Source of the DNA: Chimonanthus salicifolius
Lineage: Eukaryota > Streptophyta > Magnoliopsida > Laurales > Calycanthaceae
Direction of reading: 5' to 3'
DNA: 64,000 nucleotides
Assembly (NCBI GenBank): GCA_013350335.1
Contig: CM023537.1
Coordinates: 48,234,111 to 48,298,110, forward strand
Part shown: positions 1 through 11,100 of the stretch, piece by piece
Position numbering within the stretch: the stretch's first letter is position 1
Layout: each line of letters opens with the position of its first letter
Notes under the pieces: generated by a model
Databases searched by the model: none
What the model saw: only the letters and a program-made list of their open reading frames with translations
What the model was told of the DNA's origin: nothing
Position numbers and translations under genes: made by a program

Positions 1-212
1 AACGTCCACACCGTAACGCCCTATGTAAATCTGTTACGTAACGGTGATTACTTTTACCTTAGTTATGGTGGGTGTGTCTCAATTGTTTTCCTCTGTTTGT
101 CACAATTCTTCAGAACATACTAAATTGGCCAATGGTAGTTGTGTTGACAAACTTGGTAAAGATACTATTCTTTTATCTTGTAATTGCCTTTGCTTTTCAT
201 TTTGTGGTTCCT

Positions 213-529
213 ATCTAGGGAAGATTCAAGACCAGGCACTCAATATTTTATTTTACTTTTTGCTTTAAAACGCCCTGCTTTAGGTACCATTTACTTTACA
301 TTTTACACTCTACTTTAAATTTTCAATTTTGCAATTTATTTACGCTTGTTTTTGCACACCTTGCTTTTACATGCAATTTTAATGCTTTTAGTCTTTTTTC
401 AAAAAACTCGTCATTTGCGGTGAAGGAATTCAACCACATGCTTTTTATTTTAAATGAACATATTGCATTAAACACAAAAAAAAAAAAAAAAAATTGGAAT
501 ACCATTAACCTTACGGAAATGGAGGGACC
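213..529 (+). mobile_element. Copia-type 3' internal remnant with polypurine tract
   Basis: AT-rich non-coding DNA that ends in a purine-rich tract (about 515-529, core ATGGAGGGACC) directly before an LTR start TGTTATCCC. That is the expected place of a plus-strand primer, so this is most likely the 3' end of a Copia internal region. No protein can be read in it. The mirrored copy is 55328-55643. Confidence 0.5.
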
Positions 530-1989
530 TGTTATCCCAAAGGTTTCAACCCAAGGGTATATGAGTAATTTTGATGAAAACAATCCATTGATGTACAATA
601 CTAATATGTGTAATAATGTATTATTATAAGCACAGGATTAAAGCTAACCTTCATGGCCAAAATAGGTCGAATATCATATCCTTGAAGAAGAAAATCAAAG
701 TTGAAATAATCACTCTCAATCCCTTGGACATCAAAAGACAAATATTGAAGATTGGATGGTTTAAAGACTCAAGGCTTGAAGTATTGAAGATTGAATAAAA
801 CAAAGATCAAGCCCGCATAGTAATCAAGTCATGAGTGTCTAGTAATTCCTTTGTAAAGTTACTTAACGTTTGAACACTTTGGCTTAAACTAGACTTCAGT
901 GGACCCTAGGTCTTTAAGACTATCTTGAGCACATCCAAATAGATTCGTAGAAAATTGTTTAGATCCCAGAGACTTATTAAATATTTTTGAAAAGAATGAT
1001 TGAGGCTCACAACTGCATCATCATGATTTCAGAGACATATCAATCGACTTACCTTGCAAACTGTTAATATTTTGTCTCTGATAAATATCAGTCGACTGAC
1101 CTTAGAGTTGTTATAATATGTGGTCTCTATTAAGGATCAGTCGACTAACCTTATCTATTGGTTGACCGACTATCTTACAGATAGAAAGTTTTCAGTCTCT
1201 ATTAAGGATCAGTTGACTAACCTTAACATCAATCGATTGACCTCTGGACAGATTGTTCAAAACATAGAACAATCAGTCGATTGACCTTCAGATCAGTTGA
1301 CTACTCTGCAGAAACATTCATATTTTGGCTCATTTATTTCTTCATCCAACGGTCATTTTTCCCACTTATTTCTTGCCAATGGTCATAAATTTGAAATATT
1401 TATAACTGGAAGCCTTAATAAGCATTGAATATTGTTCAACAACTTGAAAATTAGGAGAAATCAATTCAAAGCATACTCTGGCTCAAAACCCTTTTTTACT
1501 TGCAAATCTTATTTGAGCCATACATGTTCAGATTCTTGAGTAACTCTTACTAAGCCAAGATTTTTACATCTTTGAGAGTTTCTTGTGACCTTTAAACTTG
1601 TAATCAATCTTTTTTATTTTTGAGAGATCAAATTTGTAAATGGTTAGTGTAACCCTACCGAAGAAGAAGGATGCCTTCAACTTCAAAATGAGAGTGATAT
1701 ACTCAAAGTGTTGTAATAGGTATCTTCTCCACCCTCGAATGAGAAATTTAATGTATTTAATCTTCAAGTGGTATACCTGAGGCGAGAACGTAGGTAAGAA
1801 AGCCAAACCTCGTAAAAATCCTGAGTTTTCTTTATCTTCTCATCTCTTCTATTTACACGTGCATTATTTATTTGTAATTCTACATTTTAATTTTCCAATT
1901 TGTGTAATTTAAGAAATCCAAAAAGTTTTCATTGACCCAATTCAACCCCCCCTCCCCCCTCTCTCTCTGGGGTCAATTTTTGAGCAACA
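530..1989 (+). mobile_element. Copia-type LTR, left copy
   Basis: It starts TGTTATCCC (TGTTAGCCC in the mirrored copy 53867-55327) and ends GAGCAACA, just before a tRNA-Met-type primer site (ATTGGTATTAGAGCC, 1990-2004). Length is about 1.46 kb. It contains a run of short diverged repeats built on ATCAGTCGACTGACCTT between about 1035 and 1300. A polypurine tract on its left and a primer site plus gag on its right mean that it has element-internal sequence on both sides. Confidence 0.75.
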
Positions 1990-2440
1990 ATTGGTATTAG
2001 AGCCCAATTTCTCTAAAAACTTAATCGTTTTGGAGGTACATTCCATGGTGAAGATCAATCTCCAAATAGACCTCTGTTCAATGGAACTGACTATGCATTT
2101 TGGAAAAATAGAATGAGTATTTATTTGCAAACATTGGATCATCGGGTGTGAGAAGTCATTGAAAATGGCTCACTTGTCCCAATGAAAAATACTAGAACCG
2201 ATGAATTTTCTAAACCTAAAGTTGAATGGGATGAAAATGATCATAAACTTAACAAGATAAATGTTTTGGCCTTGAACAATTTAAATTGTGCACTTGATCG
2301 AAATGAATTCAATAGAGTATCATCGTGCAAAACAACTAAGGAAATTTGGGAAAACTTGAAGTGACCTATGAGGGCATTAAATAAGTTAAGAAATAAAAAA
2401 TCAATAGATGTCCACTCCTATTAAAATGTAATTGAAGGAA
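1990..2440 (+). pseudogene. Copia primer-binding site and truncated gag
   Basis: After the primer site (TGGTATTAGAGC, 1992-2003) a leader runs into an open stretch at 2182-2364 whose residues (DENDHKLNKINVLALNNL, then NEFNRVSSCKTTKEIW) match the N-terminal gag domain of plant Copia elements (UBN2/DUF4219-type). Normal gag would continue for several hundred residues. Here the similarity stops before 2490, where a TRIM begins, so no zinc knuckle, protease, integrase or RT is present. The mirrored copy is 53492-53674 on the minus strand, with an identical 60-residue translation. Confidence 0.7.
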
Positions 2441-2494
2441 AATTGATGTGATAATACTAATTTGAAGACCTGAAAGTACACGTCATGGAGGCGG

Positions 2495-3352
2495 TGTAAT
2501 ACCTTGACCCAACCCACAACCCAGAGCTATACATCGAGCATGGTCGATGTATAAGGTGGTGGTGGCAGGCGATATATCGAGCAACATCGATGTGTCGGGT
2601 GCAGAGACACATCGACAAGGGTAGATGTATCGAGCGGTGTGGTGTCTTGTTTAAGTCCCACATCACTAATGGAGAGAAAATGGAGGGGGTTTATTAGCTC
2701 TTAAGCCCCTCCATAAGGTAAGACGCGTTTTGGGCCAACCACTTGGGCCTGGCCTAAAGACAAATCCGTGAGGGCCCCACCCATTTATGGGCCCAGAACG
2801 GACAATATTTTACTGAGCCGAGTTGTGTTGAAATAGTAGCGCCTCGGAGGAGTGGGTCGTTATAATTGGTATCAGAGCCTCAGTTCAACAATCGGCCTGT
2901 GTGGGTCCATGTCCTATGTGATTCCTGTGTGTTGTGGGTCGAGCCAGGGGCGGCTCTCCTTTAAGGGGGGTAGATTGTAATACCCTAACCCAGCCTAGAG
3001 CCCAGAGCCCAAAGCTATACATCGAGCGTGGTTGATGTATAGGGTGGTGGTGGCAGGCGATATATCGAGCAGGATCGATGTGTCGGGTGTAGAGACACAT
3101 CGACAATGGTCGATGTATCGAGTGGTGTAGTGGCTTGTTTAAGTCCCACATCGCTGATGGAGAGAAAATGGAGGGGGTTTATAAGCCCTTAAGCCTCTTC
3201 ATAAGGTAAGATGGGTTTTGGGCCGGCCAGTTAGGTCTGGCCCAAAGAAAAATCCGTAAGCACCCCAACCATTTGTGGGTCCAAAGTGGACAATATCTTA
3301 TTGAACCGAGTTGTGTGGAAACAGCGGCGCCTCAAAGGGGTGGGTCATTACA
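2495..3352 (+). mobile_element. TRIM retrotransposon (TRIM-1), left copy
   Basis: A short non-coding LTR element. LTR 1 is 2495-2864 (TGTAATACC...GTTATA) and LTR 2 is 2976-3352 (TGTAATACCC...ATTACA). Between them a primer site matches initiator tRNA-Met (TGGTATCAGAGCC from 2867), and a polypurine tract (TTTAAGGGGGG) precedes LTR 2. Flanks GGCGG (2490-2494) and GGCAG (3353-3357) look like a 5-bp target duplication with one transition. Both LTRs carry AGTCCCACATC and several short palindromes of the ATCGA...TCGAT type. No protein is encoded, so it would need a helper element. The mirrored copy is 52511-53361. Confidence 0.85.
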
Positions 3353-3849
3353 GGCAGGGTCCGAGGGACCTCGAGGACGAGCCTAGGAGCCGCACATTTT
3401 GAAGACCTTGTTTTGTATTTTGAATTTTAACATGTATTTTACAAATATTTTGATATGGATTAAACCATGCTGATGTAATGTTCTAAAGTGTGTTTAATGG
3501 ACTGTACTTAAGAAAGACTGGACTGTGGGACCCCTTATGATATGGAAGTCTGGGTAAACGTAGAATGAGTAGAGATTAGAGTGGAGATTGATAATGGAAT
3601 TTGATTGTGAAGTTGATGGAATGTAAGGAATGAACCTAGAGATAAAATCTGGCCGGGGAGAAGTCCCCATAGTTCTATTTTTAGAATAGACTTTGCCAAG
3701 TTTTCGGTAGGATCTCAGCCCTTCGTAGGGGCCTCTAGTGGTGGGTTTCCTCTTGTGTGTTTAAGTCCCACGTGCGCAGGGACTTAGACATGATTAATGG
3801 AGTTTTGAAAAAAAAATTGATCACATGTCCCGAGGATTAGGGCATGACA
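3353..3849 (+). mobile_element. LTR fragment ending GGGCATGACA
   Basis: The right part of a Ty3/gypsy-type LTR, judged by its ending (CCCGAGGATTAGGGCATGACA region, last base 3849), which resembles the GGGCGTGACA ends of E2 and LTR-C. The left part is cut by TRIM-1. It is followed by sequence that does not start with a primer site, so it is a fragment. The mirrored copy is 52014-52510 (minus). Confidence 0.5.
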
Positions 3850-4541
3850 AAACTCCTTTCTGTGGTGGGTCTATTGGAAAACTGCTAGTGCTCCTAGTCG
3901 GGTTAGCTCAACCTTTCTCAATCACGGCCTTCTCAAAATGAACAACTCTCTTGTATACATCTCTACAAGACTCAGGGTTGTTGTACTTGATGTTGAAGGA
4001 CTCTTCATCCCTCTCATATCTTCTTTATAGCCATTTGACATCATGTTTAGGTCTATGTCTGTGATGGTAGGCCGGTTTGTCTTCATCTTCCTTTGAAGAT
4101 TCCCGAACTATAACTCTAGAGGTTCTGGATCTATTAGAGAGTGATATGGGGTGTACAGGGATCCTTTGTCATCTTTTTCTTTGCTAAGCTGCCAATTCTC
4201 GAGTGTCATCGCTAAGTATGCCACGTATCCCCTTTACCTCATCTCTTATGGCGTTGACCCAATCACCGGTTGTAGCATTAAAGTTATACATGCGGAATAA
4301 ACACATTGCGGAATTATCATATGAATATAATTACTATCCCTATCCATTAATTAGCAAGGAGGTCAATCACTATATAATAAGCTGAACTTAATTATCCAAG
4401 CATCATCAAACCATCATAGCAAAATAAATATAAGTTATTACAGTCCCAAAGTGCAATTAACTCAAATACATTGTCCAAAATCAATATTAAAATAAAGTAA
4501 ACAATAAGCGTCCCAAGCTCCTAAGCTTGGCTCTTTTCGCG
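3850..4541 (-). mobile_element. Unclassified element-internal remnant and LTR tail
   Basis: Read on the minus strand, this holds broken coding-like sequence with charged residues (for example ESSKEDEDKPAYHH) interrupted by stops. It is flanked by LTR-type DNA. It may be a decayed gag of a gypsy element; I cannot assign it to a family. The stretch nearest LTR-C (about 4270-4541) may be the tail of LTR-B, by analogy with the right copy. The mirrored copy is 51318-52013. Confidence 0.35.
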
Positions 4542-4546
4542 TCCAT

Positions 4547-6325
4547 TGTCACGCCCTAAACCCAATGTAGGCCCGGAACGTGACTTATTTTTTTTGAAAT
4601 AATACTAACCCATTAATCCTTTTGTAAAAGATTTCCCCTACACACGTGAATCCCATACATGCTCTGACATTCTAGTCCTCACTTCTAATCTTAATATAGC
4701 TGTTCTATTTCTAGCCGAAACAACAAACCTACCATTGTCGATATATCGCCGGTTACGTCATGCCGTCGAATACGTCTAGCGGTATATCACCTGTGTCGAT
4801 GTAGCATTCTATTAACAACAAGGGTTGTCTTTTTAGGTTGACCCAACTGATTTTCCATCCGGTCTTACACTTAAATCATGTGAAAGATGATATAAAAACA
4901 TCTCAACATACTACTGTAATATACATAAATAAGTCAAACTTACAAACATAGGTTCTTATGCCATATAAGGCATATTTATTACAAACATTCAAACATATTC
5001 AAGCGGGCTAGATTTTCAAGTTTACCAAAACCCGATCATAGAAAATGTCACACATGCTCTTCACACATGGACTCTAATCCATCCTCTGGTTCATATCCTA
5101 CATTGTAAAAGAAGTGAGTAACAACCCAGTGGGGAGAGCTTACCATAAAATCCCACGATTGTAATGCAATAATAGATAAGCAATGCATGCCTCAGAATTA
5201 GAAATGCATGTTATTAACATATCCCATTTTCACCCTAGGATCATCTTCTAAGGTTTTTATTTAAGTTGTACATATTGTTAACACCGGGGTCGGTCCCCAG
5301 CCATGTTAACAACACCGGGGTTAGCCCCCATTTGAAGTTCCAACCAGAACTAATATTAATTCCTCCACGGAAATAATATAGGAACTTCCAAGTGCATAAG
5401 GTCTCCACGACCTGGTCTAGTAGCCCATCCAACACCAACGGTTGATGGCGGTCGACCACAGCCTACTAACACATCCAACCCAACGGTTTGCAAACGGTGT
5501 TCGGCTAATCTCAACAATTATAGCCTAACGGCAAATATCAAACTTTATAAAGTTATTATCTTCCACAGATTTAACTTATGAACATAATTATCACATGCAA
5601 ATGTCAAATGCATGATAATGCATGATTTTCAGTGCCCTCCTTACACATGGACTTATTCTAAGAGAACTACCATATTTCGGCCTTACCATTTGTTGTATCA
5701 AATACTAGTACAAGAAATCAATAAAATAATCAATATCACACCAACATATAAAACTGGATTTAATAACACGCATGCCTTCACCCAGTTTTTTCCCGACAAT
5801 TCCCAAATACTCCATGGGTCCATACTGCGTTAGAGACTACAAGTCCTTGACTCCCCGACACCATTTTAATACCTACATTCTAAACAGTTAGAACATTTAC
5901 ATCCCTTCTATGTAGGCAGTGTTAGGTCTCGTATTCTGGACCTATATAGCCTTTTGCATCTTTAATTGACCATGGGTCCCATTTCAGTCTGGTGTTAGTG
6001 GGTTTAACATATATCACAATACAAGTGTTGGTTCGAGTCTCCTCACCTTCTCCGATTGAATTTTTCACAGAAAATCTGTAAAATAGAGTAAAATGTATAA
6101 ATTTTCTATTTATCAGTATATACACATAATAATTTCCCAAACCCCGTGTTATTTTCGAAAAAAAAAATGATATGTGTAATGAGTCACCTAGGTTCTTTCT
6201 ATTCCTTTAAATTATGTCAGAAAGTTAGTTGTCAGCCATCCAAAACATTATAATAAAATGAAAAATGTAAAGTATTCAGTGCCTTCTCTCGTATTGTCTT
6301 CTGGAGGAAGGACCATGGAGACGTA
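4547..6325 (-). mobile_element. LTR-C, truncated left copy
   Basis: On the minus strand this ends ...GGGCGTGACA at 4547 and is followed by ATGGA (4542-4546 reversed), which matches the 5-bp flank before the start of the full LTR-C at 47801-47805. Only the last ~1.78 kb of the 3.5-kb LTR is present, because the inverted arm stops at 6325. No gene is seen in it. Confidence 0.8.
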
Positions 6326-6476
6326 CCTTATGTGATAGTTTAGCTTTTATGTACACTTATGGTCTCTTCATGGGCTAGGCAGACCCGAGGCTATGGACAT
6401 TCTGAGTTTCGGGATTAGTTTTATAAAAAAAAAATTAGTCTTGTTCCAGGCCCGCATATCGGGTTGGGGCGTGACA
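6323..6476 (+). mobile_element. E2 5' LTR remnant
   Basis: These 154 bp match the last 151 bp of the E2 3' LTR (24152-24302) with roughly ten differences. They end GGGGCGTGACA directly before the primer site. The first ~2.6 kb of the 5' LTR is missing and replaced by the inverted-duplication arm. Without its U3 region E2 has no 5' promoter of its own. Confidence 0.88.
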
Positions 6477-6479
6477 ATT

Positions 6480-6491
6480 TGGTATCAGAGC
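6480..6491 (+). promoter_or_regulatory. E2 primer-binding site (tRNA-iMet)
   Basis: TGGTATCAGAGC, three bases after the LTR end, is complementary to the 3' end of plant initiator methionine tRNA. It marks the start of minus-strand DNA synthesis. Confidence 0.9.
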
Positions 6492-6621
6492 TTAAGGTTC
6501 AGCTCTCGGACTGTGAGGGGTCATGCATGCATAGAGTGTAGTATGGGTGTGAATTTCAGTGTTACCCCTATATTTGATTATCTTGTTCCTTTACTAACTT
6601 TTGTTTTATTCTTGGACAGAG

Positions 6622-7319
6622 ATGTCTGATAATAAGATTCTAGCTCAAGTAATGGGAAAGGGTACACCCGGGAGTCCGCTGACGTTATACTCCTCAACTA
6701 GCGATTCTAGTTTGATGGTTTGGACCCCAGGATCACCTTCGTCAGATATAGAGTCCCAACTGAAGGAAGTCATAGAAATCTCTTCAACTACTTCCTATGA
6801 ACTAGATACCCCATCTCACTATCGGTCATCTACCTCACCTTCAATGACTAACACTGAACAAAGTGTCGAACCTGAACTTGAGCATGAATCTCCAGTAAAC
6901 CAGTAGCCAATAACAAACCCTCAACCAGTGATTCCACCAGTGAATCCTCTAGTACTAGTTGAAGCACCAGCTTTTGCTCCAGAACCTCTGATCAATCTAG
7001 AACCAATGCCTGCTCCAGCAGAGGAACCAGCGCATTTTGATCTAAACATACCTTTACCAACATATGAAATATACGTTCAGCAAGGGCCAATCCCCATGTG
7101 CACTACCTGTTTCCATTTGGGCATGTTGCTTCCTTTTGCCCACTGTCGCCCAACCATAATTGTCAAATCTGTGGTGTTTTTGGACATTATGAGGATATGT
7201 GTTACTGTGTGAGGTTTAATGTTCCAGTTCGATGCAGCTTTTGCGGAGAACACAACCATCTTCTTGGAGCATGTCCATTCTATAACCCAACATCCTCTTC
7301 AGATGAAGACTCATGGTAG
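6622..7319 (+). pseudogene. E2 extra ORF upstream of gag, three zinc knuckles
   Basis: This ORF lies between the E2 primer site and gag. It starts at an ATG at 6622 just after an acceptor-like TTCTTGGACAG. The N-terminal half is Ser/Thr/Glu-rich and the middle is Pro-rich with FDLNIPLP. The C-terminus carries three CCHC-like units: first Cys near 7099 (C-x2-C-x4-H-x4-C across a frame change), at 7161 (CQICGVFGHYEDMC) and at 7233 (CSFCGEHNHLLGAC). It ends SSSDEDSW at 7319. One stop (TAG at 6904) and one frameshift near 7115-7125 break it, so it is dead. It is not the main gag, which follows at 16781 once E1 is removed. Zinc knuckles suggest nucleic-acid binding; the function is unknown. I do not recognise this ORF as a standard part of chromoviruses. 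Confidence 0.6.
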
Positions 7320-7444
7320 AAGTAGTCAGGAGTGTTTGAGAGGAAAAAGACTTGATGAGAGAAACATTTTGGAACTTGCACAAAAGACTTGTGTATAAAG
7401 GGGGGGGAGATGTTTTGGGTAGTAAGAAAAAGAAACCTGTGTAT

Positions 7445-7784
7445 TGTAACACCCCACCCTTTTCATTCTAATTTTCAGAGTTTATTTTTATTTTTATTTT
7501 TTTTTTAATATAATAATCATGTGATCGGGGCGGAGTGTCACGACGCGAGTTAAGTTCGGATCTCTAAATCCGACCCTTAACTGGCCAAGCCCATGTGCGT
7601 ATGAACTAAGTCCATAAAACTAATCCGCACATGGGCTTGGCCAGTTAAGGGTCGGATTTAGAGATCCGAACTTAACTCACGTCGTGACACTCCGCCCCGA
7701 TCACATGATTATTATATTTAAAAAAAAAAAAAAAAAAAAAAAAATAAACTCTGAAAATTAGAATGAAAAGGGCGGGGTGTTACA
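7445..7784 (+). repeat. E1 5' LTR: palindrome of the LTR terminus
   Basis: Left arm 7445-7599, a 26-base spacer 7600-7625, right arm 7626-7784. The right arm is the normal end of the LTR (compare 16384-16528). The left arm plus spacer is the same LTR end in reverse complement (compare 16358-16528). The outer end therefore still reads TGTAACACCCC, because LTR ends are inverted repeats. The other ~3.4 kb of LTR, including any U3 promoter, is absent. Arms match closely apart from length changes in A/T tracts. Confidence 0.92.
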
Positions 7785-7786
7785 GT

Positions 7787-7798
7787 TGGTATCAGAGC
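7787..7798 (+). promoter_or_regulatory. E1 primer-binding site (tRNA-iMet)
   Basis: TGGTATCAGAGC two bases after the LTR end at 7784. It is followed by a ~390-base untranslated leader (7799-8189) with no readable gene. Confidence 0.92.
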
Positions 7799-8189
7799 GA
7801 AACGGGAAGTTGAATCTTCCGAAGTAAGATTAAGACGGTTTCATGTCTCACTGACGGATAAGAATCCCAACTGACCGACTCTTCGGAGTCCGCTGACTGG
7901 GGGCCGGATTAATTTACTTCGTGGACTCGGACTGAACAAATCAATCTGAGAACAACAATGAAAGATAGCAAAAGTACATTATTATAATTGATCTATCAAA
8001 CGTAGCAAAATAGGATATACATTCCCCAATACTCCCCAATTGAGAAAAACAAACATAGGGAATTTAGAGACTTCCCCCACAAAAACAAATAGAAAACCAA
8101 GTTTGCTTATTTGGAAATCTCCCCAAAAATTGTGAAAAGTACAAACTGTATGAGGAAACTAAGTCAATAATGTTTTATGACTTAGGGAA

Positions 8190-11100
8190 ATGGCTCCAAA
8201 GAAAAAGATCCCTCAGAACCAGAAGGGGAAGGAAAAGGTGTTGCAAATCACGCAACATGAGGAAGTTTTATCACAACACGAAAAATCTGTGCATGAGAAG
8301 GAGCCATCTATACATGAGAAAGAGGTAACCCAACCTGATGAGGAGCAAGCTGTTCATGAAAAGTCTCACAATAGGGAAGAATCACAGCACTCTTAGAGGG
8401 AAGAGAAGGGGAGTGATAATGCATCACGGAAGGAGGGAGAAGGGAACAGTGGTGTACATATACCGCATGTGCCGCCTGAGCTTCAGGGCTTAGTCCAAGC
8501 AGTGGTAACCTCAGTACTCCAGCAACATATGAATGGGAGTGAAAGTTCCAGGGATGCTAGTGACCGGAGTATGGCACGAGAATTTCAACAACAGCGTCCT
8601 CTCTACTTCAAAGGGAAAGAAGGGGCTGTCGGAGCCGAGCATTGGCTGAAGAAGATCACTCAGATCTTAAAATTACTTAAGATCTCGAGTCATGCTGACA
8701 GGATTTTACTGGCTACTTCACAATTGATAGAAGATGCCGGTAAATGGTGGGAGGTGGTGGAGAAGCAGAGGGAACTCATACCAGCTAGGGAGAGGACGGC
8801 CATGACATGGAATGAGTTTTCAGCAACCTTTTTGGAACATTACTTTCCGGAGGAGGAGAAGGAATGACAGACGGAATTTTTTCTGTCCTTAGTACAGGGC
8901 TCTATGACGGTGGCAGAGTATCACCGTGAATTTCTCAGTTTATCCATTTATGCATTCTATATGGTGGACACAGAACTTCGCAAGGCAAGAAAGTTTGAGA
9001 GGGGTCTACGGCCAAACATCAAGGCCAAAGTGACCATATTTAAGTGCACCACATTGGCTGAGGTGGTCAGCAAGGCCACAATAGCAGAACAGGAGTTGAA
9101 TGCAATAGTGCGGTTTGACAATCGTCGAGCTCCAAGTGGGAGGGGTGGGTTTCAGCCCAACAAGAGGTTCCGTCCGAACCTCAGTAGACCCTCACCATCT
9201 ACTGGGTCCGCGGGGAGCTTTCGTCCCAACCAGCCCTCCCCATCTGCATCAGTCACCCAGTCATTCAGAGGGGTGAACAACTGTTTCCACTGTAATCAGC
9301 CGGGTCACTTCAAGAGAAACTGTCCAAAGCTCAATAGGCTCTCATATTCCAGAGGATCTTTCCGTCCACCAGCTAGGCCAGCTAACTCCCGAGGAGGCAG
9401 GACATATAATCAGGCGGGACGGGCGCCTAATCCTACCGGATCTGGACGACTATTTGCTCTGGAACCTCCTGAGGATGTGGATCATTCTGTGATTCAAGGT
9501 ATGGCCGTTGTCAATAGTTCTTATGCTTATGCATTGTTTGATTCTGGAGCATCGCACTCTTTTATATCTGCATCCTTTATAACTGCTACTGGAACACTAG
9601 TACAAAAGCTGTCCACCACACTCACAGTAGTATCCCCTGTCGGAGACACGTCTTTGGGACTCATATGCACGGCCATAAATACAGAACTCGCTGGACTCAG
9701 ATTTGAGTTCAATTATTTGGTACTCGACATGACTGAGTACGATATTATATTTGGCATGGACTGGTTGGCTGGTTATGAAGCCAATATTGATTGTTATCGC
9801 CGAAGAGTGACGTTTTGGTCACCCGAGGGAAAACAATATATAGTTCGTGCCGACAAGCAAAGCAAACTGCAGGAAGGGTTGCATCATTTGGTGTTGAACA
9901 ATATTGTCATCAACAAAGCACCAGTCACTGAACTTCCAGCAATTGTGAAAGAATTTGTTGATGTCTTTCCAAAAGAACTCCCTGGTATACCGCCTATGAG
10001 GGAGCTCAATTTTGAGATCAAGCTGTATCCTGGTACCTCACCAGTGTCTCTACCCCATTATCGGATGGCACCAGCAGAAATGTCTGAGTTGAAGAATCAG
10101 CTTGATGAGTTACTCAGACTAGGTTGCATTCGGAACAGCACATCATCATGGGGAGCTCCAGTGTTGTTCGTGAAAAAGAAGGATGGTTCACTCAGAATGT
10201 GTGTGGACTATCGGAAGTTGAATCAGCTAACTGTCCGGAACAAGTATCCTCTACCCAGGATCGATGATTTATTCGATCAGTTGAGGGGATCCAGTCATTT
10301 TTCCAAGATTGACCTGATGTCCGGTTATCATCAAATCCGGGTCAGGGAGGAATATATCGAGAAGACAGCTTTCAGAACACGGTATGGACTATTTGAATTT
10401 GTAGTCATGCCATTTGGACTTACCAACGCACCGGCTGTGTTCATGGACTTAATGAACAGAATATTACGTCCATATCTGGATCGGTTTGTTATAGTGTTCA
10501 TTGACGATATCCTGATCTATTTCAAAAGTCAGGAGGATCATGCTGAGCATCTACGAATAGTATTGAACACCTTGAGACAAAACCAGTTGTATGCTAAAGC
10601 AAACAAATGCGAATTTTGGCTACCTGAGGTCAAATTCTTGGGGCATGTTATAACAGCAGATGGTATAGCCGTTGATCCGGCTAAGGTGGCAGCAGTAAGT
10701 GAGTGGAAAGCACCAAAGAATGTCACTGAAATCCGTAGTTTTCTGGGTTTGGCTGGATATTATAGGAAGTTTATCATGGACTTCTCCAAAATTGCATCCC
10801 CATTGACTCGACTCACGCAGAAAGGAGTCAAATATGAATGGTCAGAGTTGTGCAATCAGAGATTTGAGGAGCTGAAAGAGAGACTTACAACTGCTCCTAT
10901 TCTAGTTTTGCCGGAAAGAGGCAAAGGTTATGAAGTACAATGTGATGCATCAGGAGAGGGACTGGGATGTTCACTCATGCAACGTGATCGGGTGGTGGCA
11001 TATGGTTCAAGACAACTAAAGATACATGAACGCCTCTACCCCACACATGATCTAGAATTAGCTGCGGTGGTCTTCGCTCTCAAAAGCTGGAGACACTATC

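Larger units (their letters stand above)
1..6325. repeat. Left arm of ~6.3 kb inverted duplication
   Basis: This stretch reads as the reverse complement of 49539-55855 almost base for base: base 1 pairs with 55855 and base 6325 with 49539. Landmarks match in mirrored order: Copia gag fragment 2182-2364 with 53492-53674, TRIM 2495-3352 with 52511-53361, and LTR-C end 4547 with 51317. Differences are scattered substitutions and small indels, so the arms look younger than the elements inside them. The arm is still matching at base 1, so its outer limit lies outside the window. The inner limit is inside LTR-C, where E2 sequence begins. Confidence 0.93.

Noticed and set aside
44..268. 74-codon ORF repeated at 28786 and 55588, hinting at a conserved gene
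   Set aside because: The copies are explained by the segmental duplications, and no family resemblance or coding bias was seen.
5241..5459. ORF 5241-5459 and its mirror at 50406 as a small gene
   Set aside because: It is inside LTR-C, in both copies by duplication, and no domain is visible.
7445..7784. An independent foldback or MITE inserted next to E1
   Set aside because: Both arms are E1 LTR terminus, the right arm abuts the E1 primer site, and the only target duplication encloses the whole of E1.
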